A DNA stretch of 64,000 bases from Larkinella insperata (GTDB taxonomy: Bacteria > Bacteroidota > Bacteroidia > Cytophagales > Spirosomataceae), in the NCBI RefSeq assembly GCF_026248825.1, contig NZ_CP110973.1:4485501-4549500 (forward strand). The letters run 5' to 3'. Within the stretch, counting starts at the first letter, position 1. Every line of letters starts with the position of its first letter. Below are positions 8,406-16,560 of the stretch, piece by piece. The notes beneath the pieces are model-generated. The model did not search any database. It saw only the letters and a list, made by a program, of their open reading frames with translations, and was not told the DNA's origin. The position numbers were made by a program, and so were the translations under genes.

Positions 8406-9032
8406 ATGGCTTTAAAAACAATCGTTAAAATCAGTAATGTAACCAACCTGAGCGATGCCCGCTATTGCGCTGGCATGGGTGTCGACCTGTTGGGTTTTTC
8501 AATGGACGAAAGTTCCGAACAGTATGTGGCCCCCGAAACCTTCAAGGAAATTCGTTCGTGGGTGGCGGGTCTGCACATTGTCGGGGAAACAACCTCCATA
8601 GACCCGCTGGAAATCGAGCGGCTGCTGGAACTGTACCAGCCGGATGTGCTGCAAATTGAGGAGCCCGCCCTGCTACCTTACCTGTCGACCTTCGACAGTC
8701 GGCTGATTCTGAAAGCGGATCTTGCCCTGCTCACCCTCGATCAGCTCGAAACCTACTTCTCGGCTATCCAAACCGATCAGGTCGATTATTTCCTGCTCGA
8801 AAGCAAAGGCAATTTCCATCTCGACGACGATCTGAAGGCCATCCTTCAGCGGCTGGCGACCCACTATCCCATTCTGCTCGGTACCGGTTTTACAGCGGAG
8901 TCCGTCCACGACCTTCTGACCGAGCTTCCCATCCAGGGCATTGCCCTCACCGGCGGGGACGAAGACCGGCCCGGCTCCCGCGATTTTGGCGAACTGATGG
9001 ACATTCTGGAAGCCTTGGAAACTGACGATTAA
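8406..9032 (+). CDS. TrpF-like (beta/alpha)8-barrel protein
   Basis: I use the ATG at 8406, where homology to phosphoribosylanthranilate isomerase begins (KISNVTNLSDARYCAGMGVDLLGF). TrpF normally reads KICGI here with a catalytic Cys; this protein has Ser at that place. The C-terminal phosphate-binding strand (GTGFTAESVHDLL, then GIALTGGDEDRPGSRDF) resembles TrpF loosely. Length (208 residues) fits. No other trp gene is near. It may be a TrpF paralogue with altered activity, so I do not assign trpF. Confidence 0.75.
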   Translation: MALKTIVKISNVTNLSDARYCAGMGVDLLGFSMDESSEQYVAPETFKEIRSWVAGLHIVGETTSIDPLEIERLLELYQPDVLQIEEPALLPYLSTFDSRLILKADLALLTLDQLETYFSAIQTDQVDYFLLESKGNFHLDDDLKAILQRLATHYPILLGTGFTAESVHDLLTELPIQGIALTGGDEDRPGSRDFGELMDILEALETDD

Positions 9033-9175
9033 ATTATTAGGTTAAACCCGGTAGTATGTATTACCTATTATCCGGTTTAGCGTACTTCCATCCGGACCCG
9101 CGTCCACTCTTCCCTTCTTTCTTTTAAGCTACCGAAAACGGCTCTAGGTTTACAGCGTGTTCAACAAATACGATC

Positions 9176-9700
9176 ATGACCAAACGCTTAGAACGTTATC
9201 GCGACGAGGCCATGCTGGGCGGGGTAGCCGCCGGTCTGGCCCATTATTTCAATATTGACCGGACGCTGATCCGGGTGCTGTTTGTAGCCGGTTTTTTCCT
9301 GCCGCACGTGCCGTCCCTGATAATTTATGCTATCTTGTGGATCGTGCTACCGGAACGGGTCGCCGGCTACTACACGGCTTATCAGTCCGAACCTTCAACT
9401 AATGTGTACACAACTATGAATACAAATGAACGCAATGGTAACGTCGTGGGGGGAGCCATTCTGGTGGGAATCGGTTTTCTCTTTCTGCTCGACCGCTGGT
9501 TTGACATCAATTTTGGCGATATGTGGCCGCTGATCCTGATCGGTATTGGTGCGTGGCTGATCGCCAAAGACCGCAACCGGAACAACGACAACGATGTGCC
9601 CCCTCCGCCAAACCGCTACACCAGCGGCAATGACCCCTATAACCCGGGGCCCGGCACCACGGATCCTTATTCGACGAATCCACCGCAAAACCCCCTCTAA
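9176..9700 (+). CDS. PspC-domain membrane protein
   Basis: The 174-residue protein begins with a PspC domain (LERYRDEAMLGGVAAGLAHYF, then a hydrophobic helix and LWIVLPE). A second hydrophobic module follows at about 88-130 (GGAILVGIGFLFLLDRWFDI, WPLILIGIGAWLIA), which is the LiaI/DUF5668 pattern. The tail is rich in Asn and Pro and is low complexity. PspC proteins act in envelope stress sensing in other bacteria. The next gene begins four bases after the stop and repeats the DUF5668 module, so the two likely form one membrane complex. Confidence 0.9.
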   Translation: MTKRLERYRDEAMLGGVAAGLAHYFNIDRTLIRVLFVAGFFLPHVPSLIIYAILWIVLPERVAGYYTAYQSEPSTNVYTTMNTNERNGNVVGGAILVGIGFLFLLDRWFDINFGDMWPLILIGIGAWLIAKDRNRNNDNDVPPPPNRYTSGNDPYNPGPGTTDPYSTNPPQNPL

Positions 9701-9704
9701 CCAC

Positions 9705-10703
9705 ATGAACCGAACAGGCTTATTCTGGGGAATCGCGCTGATTACGCTGGGCGTGGTATTTCTGGCTCACAATTACAATTGGTTTGAGATAGACTGGAGC
9801 TTCTTCTCCAACTTCTGGCCGGTGCTGATCATCCTGGCGGGTTTAAACCTGATCTTTGCGCGCCGGAATTCGGGAGCCGCCGTTGTAACGACGGTCCTGT
9901 TGGCGGTATCCGTGCCGCTGGCGATAGTCGGAGCCTTCCACGGGGATCGCTGGGATAACGATCGCAACGGTTTTCATTACAATTACGACGAAGAGAGCGA
10001 CGAGGAAACGGATGAGCGGCAGGAACGCGCGCAAGAAGACAACGATGGTGAGGAGAACGACCGGCCTAAAGTACAAACCAGCCACATTGCCGAACCGATG
10101 GACCCCACGATTACGCAGGCCACCCTGAAGTTTGAAAGCGGAGCCGGACGGTTTTACATCGGTTCTTTGTCGGATAGCCTTGTGGAAGCCGATACCCGCA
10201 TGAGCGTCAGCAAGTACAGTGTTTCGGTGAGCCGAAATTCTGAAAGCAACTCGGCGGATGTGCACGTAAAGCTGGACGACGACAACATCGACCTGAAATC
10301 CGGCGAACTGATTAATCAGGTGGATTTACGGCTGAACCAAAAACCGTCGTGGTCGTTTGATTTTGGCATCGGTGCCGGGCAGGCCAACTTTGATTTGAGC
10401 GCCTACACTGTCCGGTCGGTGAAGCTGGAAGCCGGTGCCGCCGATCTGGACCTCAAACTGGGCGATCGGGCACCACTTTCTGACGTGAAAATCGAGTCAG
10501 GAGTAGCCTCCGTTACGATCAGAATTCCGAAGACGACGGGTTGTCAGGTGGAAACCAAAGGCGCTCTGAATATTAAAAAGCTGGACGGTTTCGTTGAAAT
10601 CGGCGGGGGCATTTACCAAACGCCCGGATACGCAGCCAGCCCCAAAAAGATCAACGTTGACTACGAAGGCGGGGTGTCACGCTTTGCCATCGAACGGTAT
10701 TGA
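9705..10703 (+). CDS. LiaF-like membrane protein with DUF5668 and C-terminal beta domain
   Basis: I start at the ATG 9705, four bases after the PspC gene stop. Residues 1-75 hold three or four hydrophobic segments with the repeated FWPVLIILAGLNLI pattern of DUF5668/LiaI-LiaF. An acidic linker (about 95-125, many Glu and Asp) follows. Then comes a long beta-rich domain of about 200 residues, with repeats such as LKFESGAGRFYIG, LEAGAADLDLKLG and IESGVASVTIRIP, like the adhesin-type beta-helix DUF4097/LiaF C-terminus. The protein probably partners PspC in envelope stress response. A strong terminator lies 17 bases downstream. Confidence 0.88.
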   Translation: MNRTGLFWGIALITLGVVFLAHNYNWFEIDWSFFSNFWPVLIILAGLNLIFARRNSGAAVVTTVLLAVSVPLAIVGAFHGDRWDNDRNGFHYNYDEESDEETDERQERAQEDNDGEENDRPKVQTSHIAEPMDPTITQATLKFESGAGRFYIGSLSDSLVEADTRMSVSKYSVSVSRNSESNSADVHVKLDDDNIDLKSGELINQVDLRLNQKPSWSFDFGIGAGQANFDLSAYTVRSVKLEAGAADLDLKLGDRAPLSDVKIESGVASVTIRIPKTTGCQVETKGALNIKKLDGFVEIGGGIYQTPGYAASPKKINVDYEGGVSRFAIERY

Positions 10704-10720
10704 AACCCTATTACAGAACA

Positions 10721-10754
10721 AAAAAGGCCGCCCGGAATTCCGGGCGGCCTTTTT
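10721..10754. terminator. Intrinsic terminator, 34-bp perfect palindrome
   Basis: The run AAAAAGGCCGCCCGGAA (10721-10737) is followed immediately by its exact reverse complement, so the palindrome has no spacer. In RNA the central bases must open to form a loop. T5 at the end and A5 at the start make it usable on both strands. It ends the PspC/LiaF unit. Confidence 0.92.
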
Positions 10755-10930
10755 AATATCCTGAAACTGGAGTGGGTGGGCATCGGTAAACCGCTTGCCG
10801 CTCACCCGGTATTTTAACCGTTAAAGTACTATGTATAGCAAGGTACCTTATATTAATGTACATTTAGAATAACAAAAGTAGAGTTCAGCTTAACAGGCGG
10901 TTCTTAACAAACGCACAAACAACAAATACC

Positions 10931-11326
10931 ATGAAAACGCTAGTTACTACCACCTTCATTGTGCTGATTTTAGGAATGGTTTCCGTTTGCTTTGCCGATG
11001 GTAACGAAGACGTTGTTGAGGGAAAATCATCGTTTCACTCTGCGGTGTATCCGGTAGCCAGCACCATGAAACTAAGTGTAAAGGTCAATAAGGCCCAAAA
11101 CTGCCAGGTTGATATTCGGCTGCTGAACCAAATGTGGGAGACACTGACGGTGTTGAAACTGGGCAAAGACAACGAATCTTCAACCATTCGGTTTGACCTG
11201 AATACCCTGGAAGACGGCCAATACCGGGTTGAAGTGTCGGACGGGATCAGAACCGAAGTCAAAACGGTAACCCTGCAAACCCGCCCCCCCGTTGCAATCG
11301 CCTACCGGTCTGTCTGTCTGAATTAA
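10931..11326 (+). CDS. Small secreted protein with T9SS-CTD-like beta sandwich
   Basis: The 131-residue protein has a signal peptide (MKTLVTTTFIVLILGMVSVCFA). The mature part resembles the beta sandwich of type IX secretion tails and of DUF3244: a strand MKLSVKVNKAQNCQVDIRL, then IRFDLNTLEDGQYRVEVSDG. It has no preceding catalytic domain and no terminal basic motif. It could be a periplasmic or secreted structural protein. It is transcribed alone. Confidence 0.72.
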   Translation: MKTLVTTTFIVLILGMVSVCFADGNEDVVEGKSSFHSAVYPVASTMKLSVKVNKAQNCQVDIRLLNQMWETLTVLKLGKDNESSTIRFDLNTLEDGQYRVEVSDGIRTEVKTVTLQTRPPVAIAYRSVCLN

Positions 11327-11375
11327 AGACGGTGAATCTTTACAATTTGATAATCCACCCGCGTCGGGATTCGGG

Positions 11376-11498
11376 TACATTTGAACCACATTTGTCTTCT
11401 CTGGTTCATTGGGTAACAAACATGTAGAGAGGCTCGGGCAGCCGCTGTTTCAACGCTTGCAATTACAAATCCGGGCCCTTCGCCGGGATTTATTTTTT
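11376..11498 (+). ncRNA. Candidate small RNA (promoter box plus terminator, no ORF)
   Basis: TACATTTG at 11376-11383 matches the -7 consensus TAnnTTTG exactly. About 85 bases later there is an intrinsic terminator: AAATCCGG (11467-11474) pairs with CCGGGATTT (11483-11491) with one bulge, followed by ATTTTTT. Between them no open frame has a convincing start. Predicted transcript is about 105 bases. It could instead be the 3' end of the preceding gene's mRNA, which stops at 11326, so confidence is low. Confidence 0.3.
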
Positions 11499-11515
11499 GG
11501 AGTCTGTAAAATCCG

Positions 11516-12019
11516 CTATTCCGCCGGAGTTCCGGTGGTTTGGTGATGCAGATACCGAATGTGGGATTGCAGGTCGGCAATTTGTTTAGAAAGAAAACGG
11601 GTCGATGCTTTTTGCTGAAGCGATTGCCGGAGCGCCAGGCAGTGGTTCATCAGTTGGTCGTCCGCATCGGTCAGCAACGTTACTTCATGCGCCTGCTGCC
11701 GGATTCCCTCGGTCAGGCCCAGCAAAATGGTTTCTGACTGGTCGGTCATAACGGCCATACGCAGCACGGTTACGGATGAGTCGAGCGAAGAAATGGATTG
11801 AAGCTGATGCCGTTGCAACTCGGTTGTTGCGGGAGCGACCCGCCGTGGGGTGGTGGATGGAGCCAACTGACAGAAGCGCCAGGCTCCCCAGGCGGTTAAT
11901 CCCATGAGCAGAAGCAGCCAGAAGACCTGATTGAGCCTTCGGAGCAGCAGAATTCGGAAAGAATGCGTCACGTTGAGTGCTAAAAATTTGGGGGCGTACG
12001 GGATGCGCTGGTGTTTCAT
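11516..12019 (-). CDS. Hypothetical single-span membrane protein
   Basis: The 167-residue protein has one strong transmembrane helix (about 33-52: VFWLLLLMGLTAWGAWRFC), a basic N-terminal tail, and a helical periplasmic or cytoplasmic part rich in Gln and Leu that could form a coiled coil (about 70-160). That layout resembles four-helix sensory or CHASE-like modules, but no output domain follows. It lies 16 bases after the glycosyltransferase gene on the same strand, so it is probably co-transcribed with it. I do not recognise the family. Confidence 0.65.
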   Translation of the reverse strand: MKHQRIPYAPKFLALNVTHSFRILLLRRLNQVFWLLLLMGLTAWGAWRFCQLAPSTTPRRVAPATTELQRHQLQSISSLDSSVTVLRMAVMTDQSETILLGLTEGIRQQAHEVTLLTDADDQLMNHCLALRQSLQQKASTRFLSKQIADLQSHIRYLHHQTTGTPAE

Positions 12020-12035
12020 TCTAATACCTTAACAA

Positions 12036-13184
12036 TCAACCACCAATAAGGTTTTCAGCCGCGCCGGTGGGGTGGGGTTGCCGGGGCGTTTGTTTGTCGG
12101 GATTGACCGCCCGGTTCAGGGCCGCCAGAAACAGGTAATAGCCCCGGTGGTACCAGGTTCGGAACCGTTCGCTGGCTTCCGGGTTGTAGTTTGGCACGAA
12201 GCTGAGCAGGCGGTCCAGATCAAAGGAATCGGCCGCGACACCCGCACCGGCCCGCTGACCGTCCAGCGCGTTGCAGGCTTGCTCGAAATGGTTGGGCTGC
12301 GGAATCATCAACACGGGTTTGCCCAGGTAAAACGCTTCGCAGACGGATTCAAAACCGGCCGTGGTAACCACCGCCCGGCAGTTCTGCATGGCATCCAGAA
12401 ACCGTTGTCCGTCGATGGCGTGGTAGGTCAGGGTGGCGTCAATCGGTTGTTCAGCGGCTTTTGTGGCCGAATGGAAACACCGCAACGGCAGGTCCGGATG
12501 CCGGTGATGCGCGTCGACCAACTGTTCGACCAGCCCCGGATTGGTGGTGTAGGCCAGCAAAAAGTCGCCGTTGGAAGGGGTTCGCTCAATGGCGTCCCGG
12601 CGCAGCAGGGGAGGAACCACCCGCAGCCGGCTGCGGGGCACTTCGGCTTGTTCGTCGAACGACAAGGCCAGCAGTTCCCGGGCACCCCAGGCCGTTAGGG
12701 TTGAGGTAAACTTAAACAGCAACTGATCGATGACCTGCCCGGCCGGAAAGACAAAATTGGGGTGAAACGCCAGGTATTGGTGGGCGATGCAAATCATGGG
12801 CACCGCCGGGCGGTAAAAACCGTAGGTCAGCCCGCCCAGTAACTCGTAAAAATTAACGACCAGGTCCGGTTTGAGCGCGTCGATGGCATCCCGAATCTGA
12901 CGCAGGCTGCGCCGGTAAGTACGGATGTGCCGGAGGGCTTGCCAGGCGGTTTTTGACGGCTGGAGGGCGTGGGTTTGCGTATGGTAGACCAGCCCGGGAC
13001 TGAGCAGAGGGGTAACCGGGGCCGGAAACTGATCGGTGAAAAAGGCCGGAGCCGGTCGGTTTCGGGTGACGCCCACCAGCGCTCCCACCACTTCGTGGCC
13101 AGCCGATCTGACCAATTCGGCTAACGAAAGCGCCTGGGTCAGATGACCACGGCCTTCTCCCTGTACCAGAAACAAAATGCGCAT
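12036..13184 (-). CDS. MurG-like glycosyltransferase (GT28 C-terminal type)
   Basis: The 382-residue protein has the GT-B fold layout. The N-terminus MRILFLVQGEGRGHLTQALSL is the glycine-rich acceptor loop (GxGRGHxxQ). The C-terminal half has the nucleotide-sugar site (AVVTTAGFESVCEAFYLGKPVLMIPQPNHFEQ), typical of MurG/UGT-like enzymes. It would transfer a sugar from a nucleotide donor to a membrane lipid or glycan at the inner face of the membrane. Donor and acceptor cannot be told from sequence. A small membrane protein gene lies directly downstream. MurG itself is ruled out by low resemblance outside these motifs and by lack of dcw neighbours. Confidence 0.85.
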   Translation of the reverse strand: MRILFLVQGEGRGHLTQALSLAELVRSAGHEVVGALVGVTRNRPAPAFFTDQFPAPVTPLLSPGLVYHTQTHALQPSKTAWQALRHIRTYRRSLRQIRDAIDALKPDLVVNFYELLGGLTYGFYRPAVPMICIAHQYLAFHPNFVFPAGQVIDQLLFKFTSTLTAWGARELLALSFDEQAEVPRSRLRVVPPLLRRDAIERTPSNGDFLLAYTTNPGLVEQLVDAHHRHPDLPLRCFHSATKAAEQPIDATLTYHAIDGQRFLDAMQNCRAVVTTAGFESVCEAFYLGKPVLMIPQPNHFEQACNALDGQRAGAGVAADSFDLDRLLSFVPNYNPEASERFRTWYHRGYYLFLAALNRAVNPDKQTPRQPHPTGAAENLIGG

Positions 13185-13370
13185 AAGCGAATTAATGGAC
13201 GGTTTCAGGTACGAAGCTAGCTTCTGAACATTACATGAATTTTACGGCCAAATGACCAAACCGCTCAAATTCAACGGCTTTTTAAACGTTTCTTAACACT
13301 TTCTTAACAATCTCTTTTTTCGGATACCGACGCAAACCCGTTACCTTGCCAGCTCCTATTTTTTCGTCAG

Positions 13371-14729
13371 TTGCAGTCGTTATCATCATCTTTTTCCCGG
13401 CATGATTTTGGGCCGGATTTCGTCTGGGGAACCGCCACGGCGGCCTATCAGGTAGAAGGGGCGCACCAGACCGACGGGCGTGGACCTTCCATCTGGGATA
13501 CCTTTACACACGACCGGCGCTGGGGGCGTTTTCGGGATCACGGCGATGTGGCCTGCGAGTTTTACCACCGCTACGAATCCGACCTGGCCTTAATGAAAAG
13601 TATGGGTTTCAAAGCGTTCCGGTTTTCGCTGTCGTGGTCCCGGATTATGCCGGACGGTACGGGGCGGGTCAACGAAGCGGGGCTGGCGTTTTACGACCGG
13701 CTGATTGACACCTGTCTGCGGCTGGGCATCGAGCCCTGGGTGACGCTTTACCACTGGGATTTGCCGCAGGCGCTCGAAGCCAAGGGCGGCTGGACCAACC
13801 GGACCGTTCTCCGCTGGTTTTCCGAGTATGTTGAGTGCTGCACCAAAGCCTTTGGGCATAAGGTGAAAAACTGGATGGTGCTGAACGAGCCGCTGGTGTT
13901 TACGGCAGCCGGTTATTTTGCCGGGATTCACGCGCCGGGCCGCCGGGGTTTGTGGAATTTTCTGCCGGCGGTTCACCACGTCGTGATCTGCCAGGGCGAA
14001 GGGGGGCGAATCATTCGCCGGAATGTTCCCAACGCCCGCATTGGTACCACTCTTTTCTGCGCCCCGGTAGAACCCTACACGCCCAACATCCGGGATGTGC
14101 GAACCGCCGACCGGATCAACGCCCTGGGCAACCGGCTTTTCATCGAACCCAGCCTTGGCCTGGGCTACCCGGTGCAGGACGCCCCGTTGCTGAAGCAAAT
14201 CCTGACCAAGTACGCCAAACTGGGGGACTTGCAGCGGGCGGTTTTTGATTTCGATTTCATCGGGTTGCAAAATTACTTCCGGCTGGTGGTGCGCCACGAC
14301 TGGTTTACTCCTTACGTCTGGGCGCGGGAAGTAAAGCCCCGGCAGCGACGCGTATCCGAAGTTACGGCGATGGACTGGGAGGTGTATCCGGAAGGAATTT
14401 ATCAGATCATCCGGCAGTTTGCTCAGTACGAAAAGGTGAAGGAAATCATCATTACCGAAAACGGAGCGGCTTTTCCGGATCGGCTCGTCAACGGCCAGGT
14501 GGACGATCCGCAGCGGGTAACATTCTACCAGAATTACCTCCGCCAGGTTTTGCGGGCCAAACAGGAAGGACTGAAGATCGGGGGGTACTTTGCCTGGTCA
14601 CTGATGGATAATTTCGAATGGGCGGAAGGCTACCGACCCCGTTTTGGGCTCATCTACGTCGATTACCCCACGCAGCAGCGCATCATCAAACAATCGGGAC
14701 ATTGGTTTCGGCAATTCCTCACTAGTTGA
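13371..14729 (+). CDS. GH1 beta-glucosidase
   Basis: The 452-residue enzyme is a full-length family 1 glycoside hydrolase with the signature FVWGTATAAYQVEGA at residues 17-31. The acid/base Glu173 lies in LNEP and the nucleophile Glu363 in ITENG. The sugar-binding segment WSLMDNFEWAEGY is near the C-terminus. No signal peptide is seen, so it should act in the cytoplasm on imported beta-linked disaccharides or aryl glycosides. The only possible start in this frame before the conserved region is TTG at 13371; no in-frame ATG or GTG is found upstream near it. Confidence 0.96.
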   Translation: MQSLSSSFSRHDFGPDFVWGTATAAYQVEGAHQTDGRGPSIWDTFTHDRRWGRFRDHGDVACEFYHRYESDLALMKSMGFKAFRFSLSWSRIMPDGTGRVNEAGLAFYDRLIDTCLRLGIEPWVTLYHWDLPQALEAKGGWTNRTVLRWFSEYVECCTKAFGHKVKNWMVLNEPLVFTAAGYFAGIHAPGRRGLWNFLPAVHHVVICQGEGGRIIRRNVPNARIGTTLFCAPVEPYTPNIRDVRTADRINALGNRLFIEPSLGLGYPVQDAPLLKQILTKYAKLGDLQRAVFDFDFIGLQNYFRLVVRHDWFTPYVWAREVKPRQRRVSEVTAMDWEVYPEGIYQIIRQFAQYEKVKEIIITENGAAFPDRLVNGQVDDPQRVTFYQNYLRQVLRAKQEGLKIGGYFAWSLMDNFEWAEGYRPRFGLIYVDYPTQQRIIKQSGHWFRQFLTS

Positions 14730-14821
14730 CAAATTGTTGCCGGTTTAAGGGGCCAGCTCCTTCCGTTAAGGTACTTTTTGCGAAAATTTGAAAAATAGTT
14801 TGGGGAAAACGGTGATTTCTG

Positions 14822-14915
14822 GTGCTCACCTGTCTCTATAGTTGTGAAGGCAGTAGCCTCTCATCATAGGTTGGTTGAGCACAGGCTCCGGCGCTTGCCG
14901 GAGTTTTGTGTTTTT
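14822..14915 (+). ncRNA. Candidate structured small RNA with own terminator
   Basis: GTGCTCA at 14822-14828 pairs with TGAGCAC at 14876-14882, closing a 61-base unit. Inside are ACCT/AGGT and AGGC-AGTA-GCCT pairings that suggest a multi-branched fold. Three bases later an intrinsic terminator follows: CTCCGGC/GCCGGAG (14886-14903) and TTTTGTGTTTTT. It is too short for a tRNA and no T-loop is present. A near-consensus -7 box (TAGTTTGG) lies about 25 bases upstream. It may alternatively be a leader attenuator of the gene at 14990. Confidence 0.35.
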
Positions 14916-14989
14916 AAGGGGCCGTTCGAAATGTAATGAAAACCCGCTGCGGTCGTCTATGCCTGAAAGCAAACTTACTCCCTGGACTC

Positions 14990-15688
14990 ATGAAAATAGC
15001 GCAGTTGTTAACGGTTTTGGTTTTTGTCTTAACAGTCGCAGCAGGTCTGGCACAGCCACTGACGGGCTATCAGATCAACGGGCACGTTCGGGGCTTGTCC
15101 GACCAAGCGAAAATTTACCTGATCGACGGTGGAAAGGGTAAGGTCCTGGATTCGGCGGTGGTACGGCACGAACGGTTTGCCTTTAGCGGGACTGTGCCGG
15201 AGCCGGTTTTTGTTTATCTGTATGCTGGAAAAGGCCCTGTAAGCCTGAAACTGACCGATATTCTCTTGGACAACCGGACGCTGGCGGTGGAGGCACCGAA
15301 ACCCGTGTACGATAGTGTGGTGGTCAGCGGCTCGGACATTGACCGGCTTTGGAAGGAATGGTGGCGCAAAGATCAGCAAATTGGTTACCAGCGCATCCGA
15401 ATCAAAAAGGTGTATGAGACCTTACTGGCGAAAAACGATACCGCTAACGCCCGCCCGTTGAAGCAAATCGTGGACGAGATGACCGCCCATCGGATTGATT
15501 TACTGAAAACGTACGTAAAACAGTATCATACTTCCGCCGTTGGGGCCGTGCTGCCGACCCTCTGCGCCCTGGGCAAGTACCTGACCCGGGCCGACTACCT
15601 GGAAATGTACCAGATGCTATCCGTAAACTGGCAACAATCCCGTTTCGGCCGGGAAATTCTGCAAGAAGCCGGGCGGCAAACGCCCTAA
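14990..15688 (+). CDS. DUF4369 exported protein without thioredoxin domain
   Basis: I chose the ATG at 14990 because it gives a clean signal peptide (MKIAQLLTVLVFVLTVAAGLAQ); an in-frame ATG 18 codons upstream adds a basic tail before it. The mature part starts with a DUF4369 beta domain (GYQINGHVRGLSDQAKIYLID, then FAFSGTVPEPVFVYLY), followed by a helical linker to the C-terminus. In most Bacteroidota proteins this arrangement continues into a TlpA/AhpC-TSA thioredoxin domain. Here the protein stops after 232 residues, and a separate membrane-anchored thioredoxin-like protein is encoded 249 bases downstream. The two may work together in periplasmic redox chemistry. Confidence 0.82.
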   Translation: MKIAQLLTVLVFVLTVAAGLAQPLTGYQINGHVRGLSDQAKIYLIDGGKGKVLDSAVVRHERFAFSGTVPEPVFVYLYAGKGPVSLKLTDILLDNRTLAVEAPKPVYDSVVVSGSDIDRLWKEWWRKDQQIGYQRIRIKKVYETLLAKNDTANARPLKQIVDEMTAHRIDLLKTYVKQYHTSAVGAVLPTLCALGKYLTRADYLEMYQMLSVNWQQSRFGREILQEAGRQTP

Positions 15689-15937
15689 TCCGCCAGCCTG
15701 GGCCCGATCAAAAACGGATCAAAACGCAAGGGATACGGCCTTGCTGGTCGAGACTGAGGGTCAATCGGTTAGACTGTCAGGCAACCGAGTAAAGTAGCTG
15801 TAATGAAAACAAGATACATTAAATGTAACCAATGATTGATTAGTTGTAAACATGGCATTGTTATTGCCCTTTCGTGAACCTATGGCTACTCTTGCCGCCT
15901 GTCAGCGGTTAATTGAACAAGCGTAGCAAGCACATAC

Positions 15938-16558
15938 ATGACGCGAAAAGGTCTGGTATTAATATGGTTGGGGGTGCTGCTGTCAGCGGTACTAGCGTTA
16001 TTCTGGTACAGCGACTGGATCTACCAGTTGCCGACGCCCGTACCCGAAAATTACAAACCGGTGAAAACCGGAACCGTTATTGCCCTGGAAAACCGACCGG
16101 ATATACCGCCGACTCAACCGGTTCTCCTGCATTTCTTTAACCCGGACTGTCCCTGTTCGCGGTTTAACAAGCCTCATTTCCTGTCCCTGGTGCGGCAGTT
16201 TGGTCAGCAGGTAGCTTTTGTCGTGGTCGTTATGAGTACAAAAAGTTACTCGGTGCGGCAGATCCAGGAAAAAATCGGGTTGGACATACCGGTATTATTC
16301 GATGCGTCCCTTGCCACGGCGTGCGGGGTGTACTCGACGCCCCAGGCCGCGCTGCTGGACGCTCACCACCGCTTGTACTACCGGGGAAACTACAACCGCA
16401 GCCGCTACTGTACCGACGAAAAGACCAGCTACGCCCGAATTGCGCTGACCGAATTACTGCAGAAAAAAGCCCGGGTGAACCTTGATCCGCTGGCCCTGAC
16501 GGCCTACGGCTGCGGTGTCACGTATTGCACAAACGACTCTCTACTACCAAAAAAATAA
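15938..16558 (+). CDS. Membrane-anchored thioredoxin-like protein (CPC motif)
   Basis: The 206-residue protein has an N-terminal signal anchor (about 5-25), then a thioredoxin-like fold: strand VLLHFFNPDCPCSRFN with Cys71-Pro-Cys73, strand VAFVVVVMS, the cis-Pro segment GVYSTPQAALLDAHH, and a C-terminal Cys pair (Cys192 and Cys197). CxC in place of the usual CxxC is seen in some DUF6436-type proteins; I assign that only tentatively. It probably carries out disulfide exchange in the periplasm. The upstream DUF4369 protein lacks this domain. The hybrid kinase gene starts two bases after the stop. Confidence 0.78.
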   Translation: MTRKGLVLIWLGVLLSAVLALFWYSDWIYQLPTPVPENYKPVKTGTVIALENRPDIPPTQPVLLHFFNPDCPCSRFNKPHFLSLVRQFGQQVAFVVVVMSTKSYSVRQIQEKIGLDIPVLFDASLATACGVYSTPQAALLDAHHRLYYRGNYNRSRYCTDEKTSYARIALTELLQKKARVNLDPLALTAYGCGVTYCTNDSLLPKK

Positions 16559-16560
16559 AC

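Noticed and set aside
14822..14882. tRNA-like 7-bp acceptor stem
   Set aside because: Only 61 bases are enclosed and no T-loop GTTCRA or anticodon arm fits, so it is not a tRNA.
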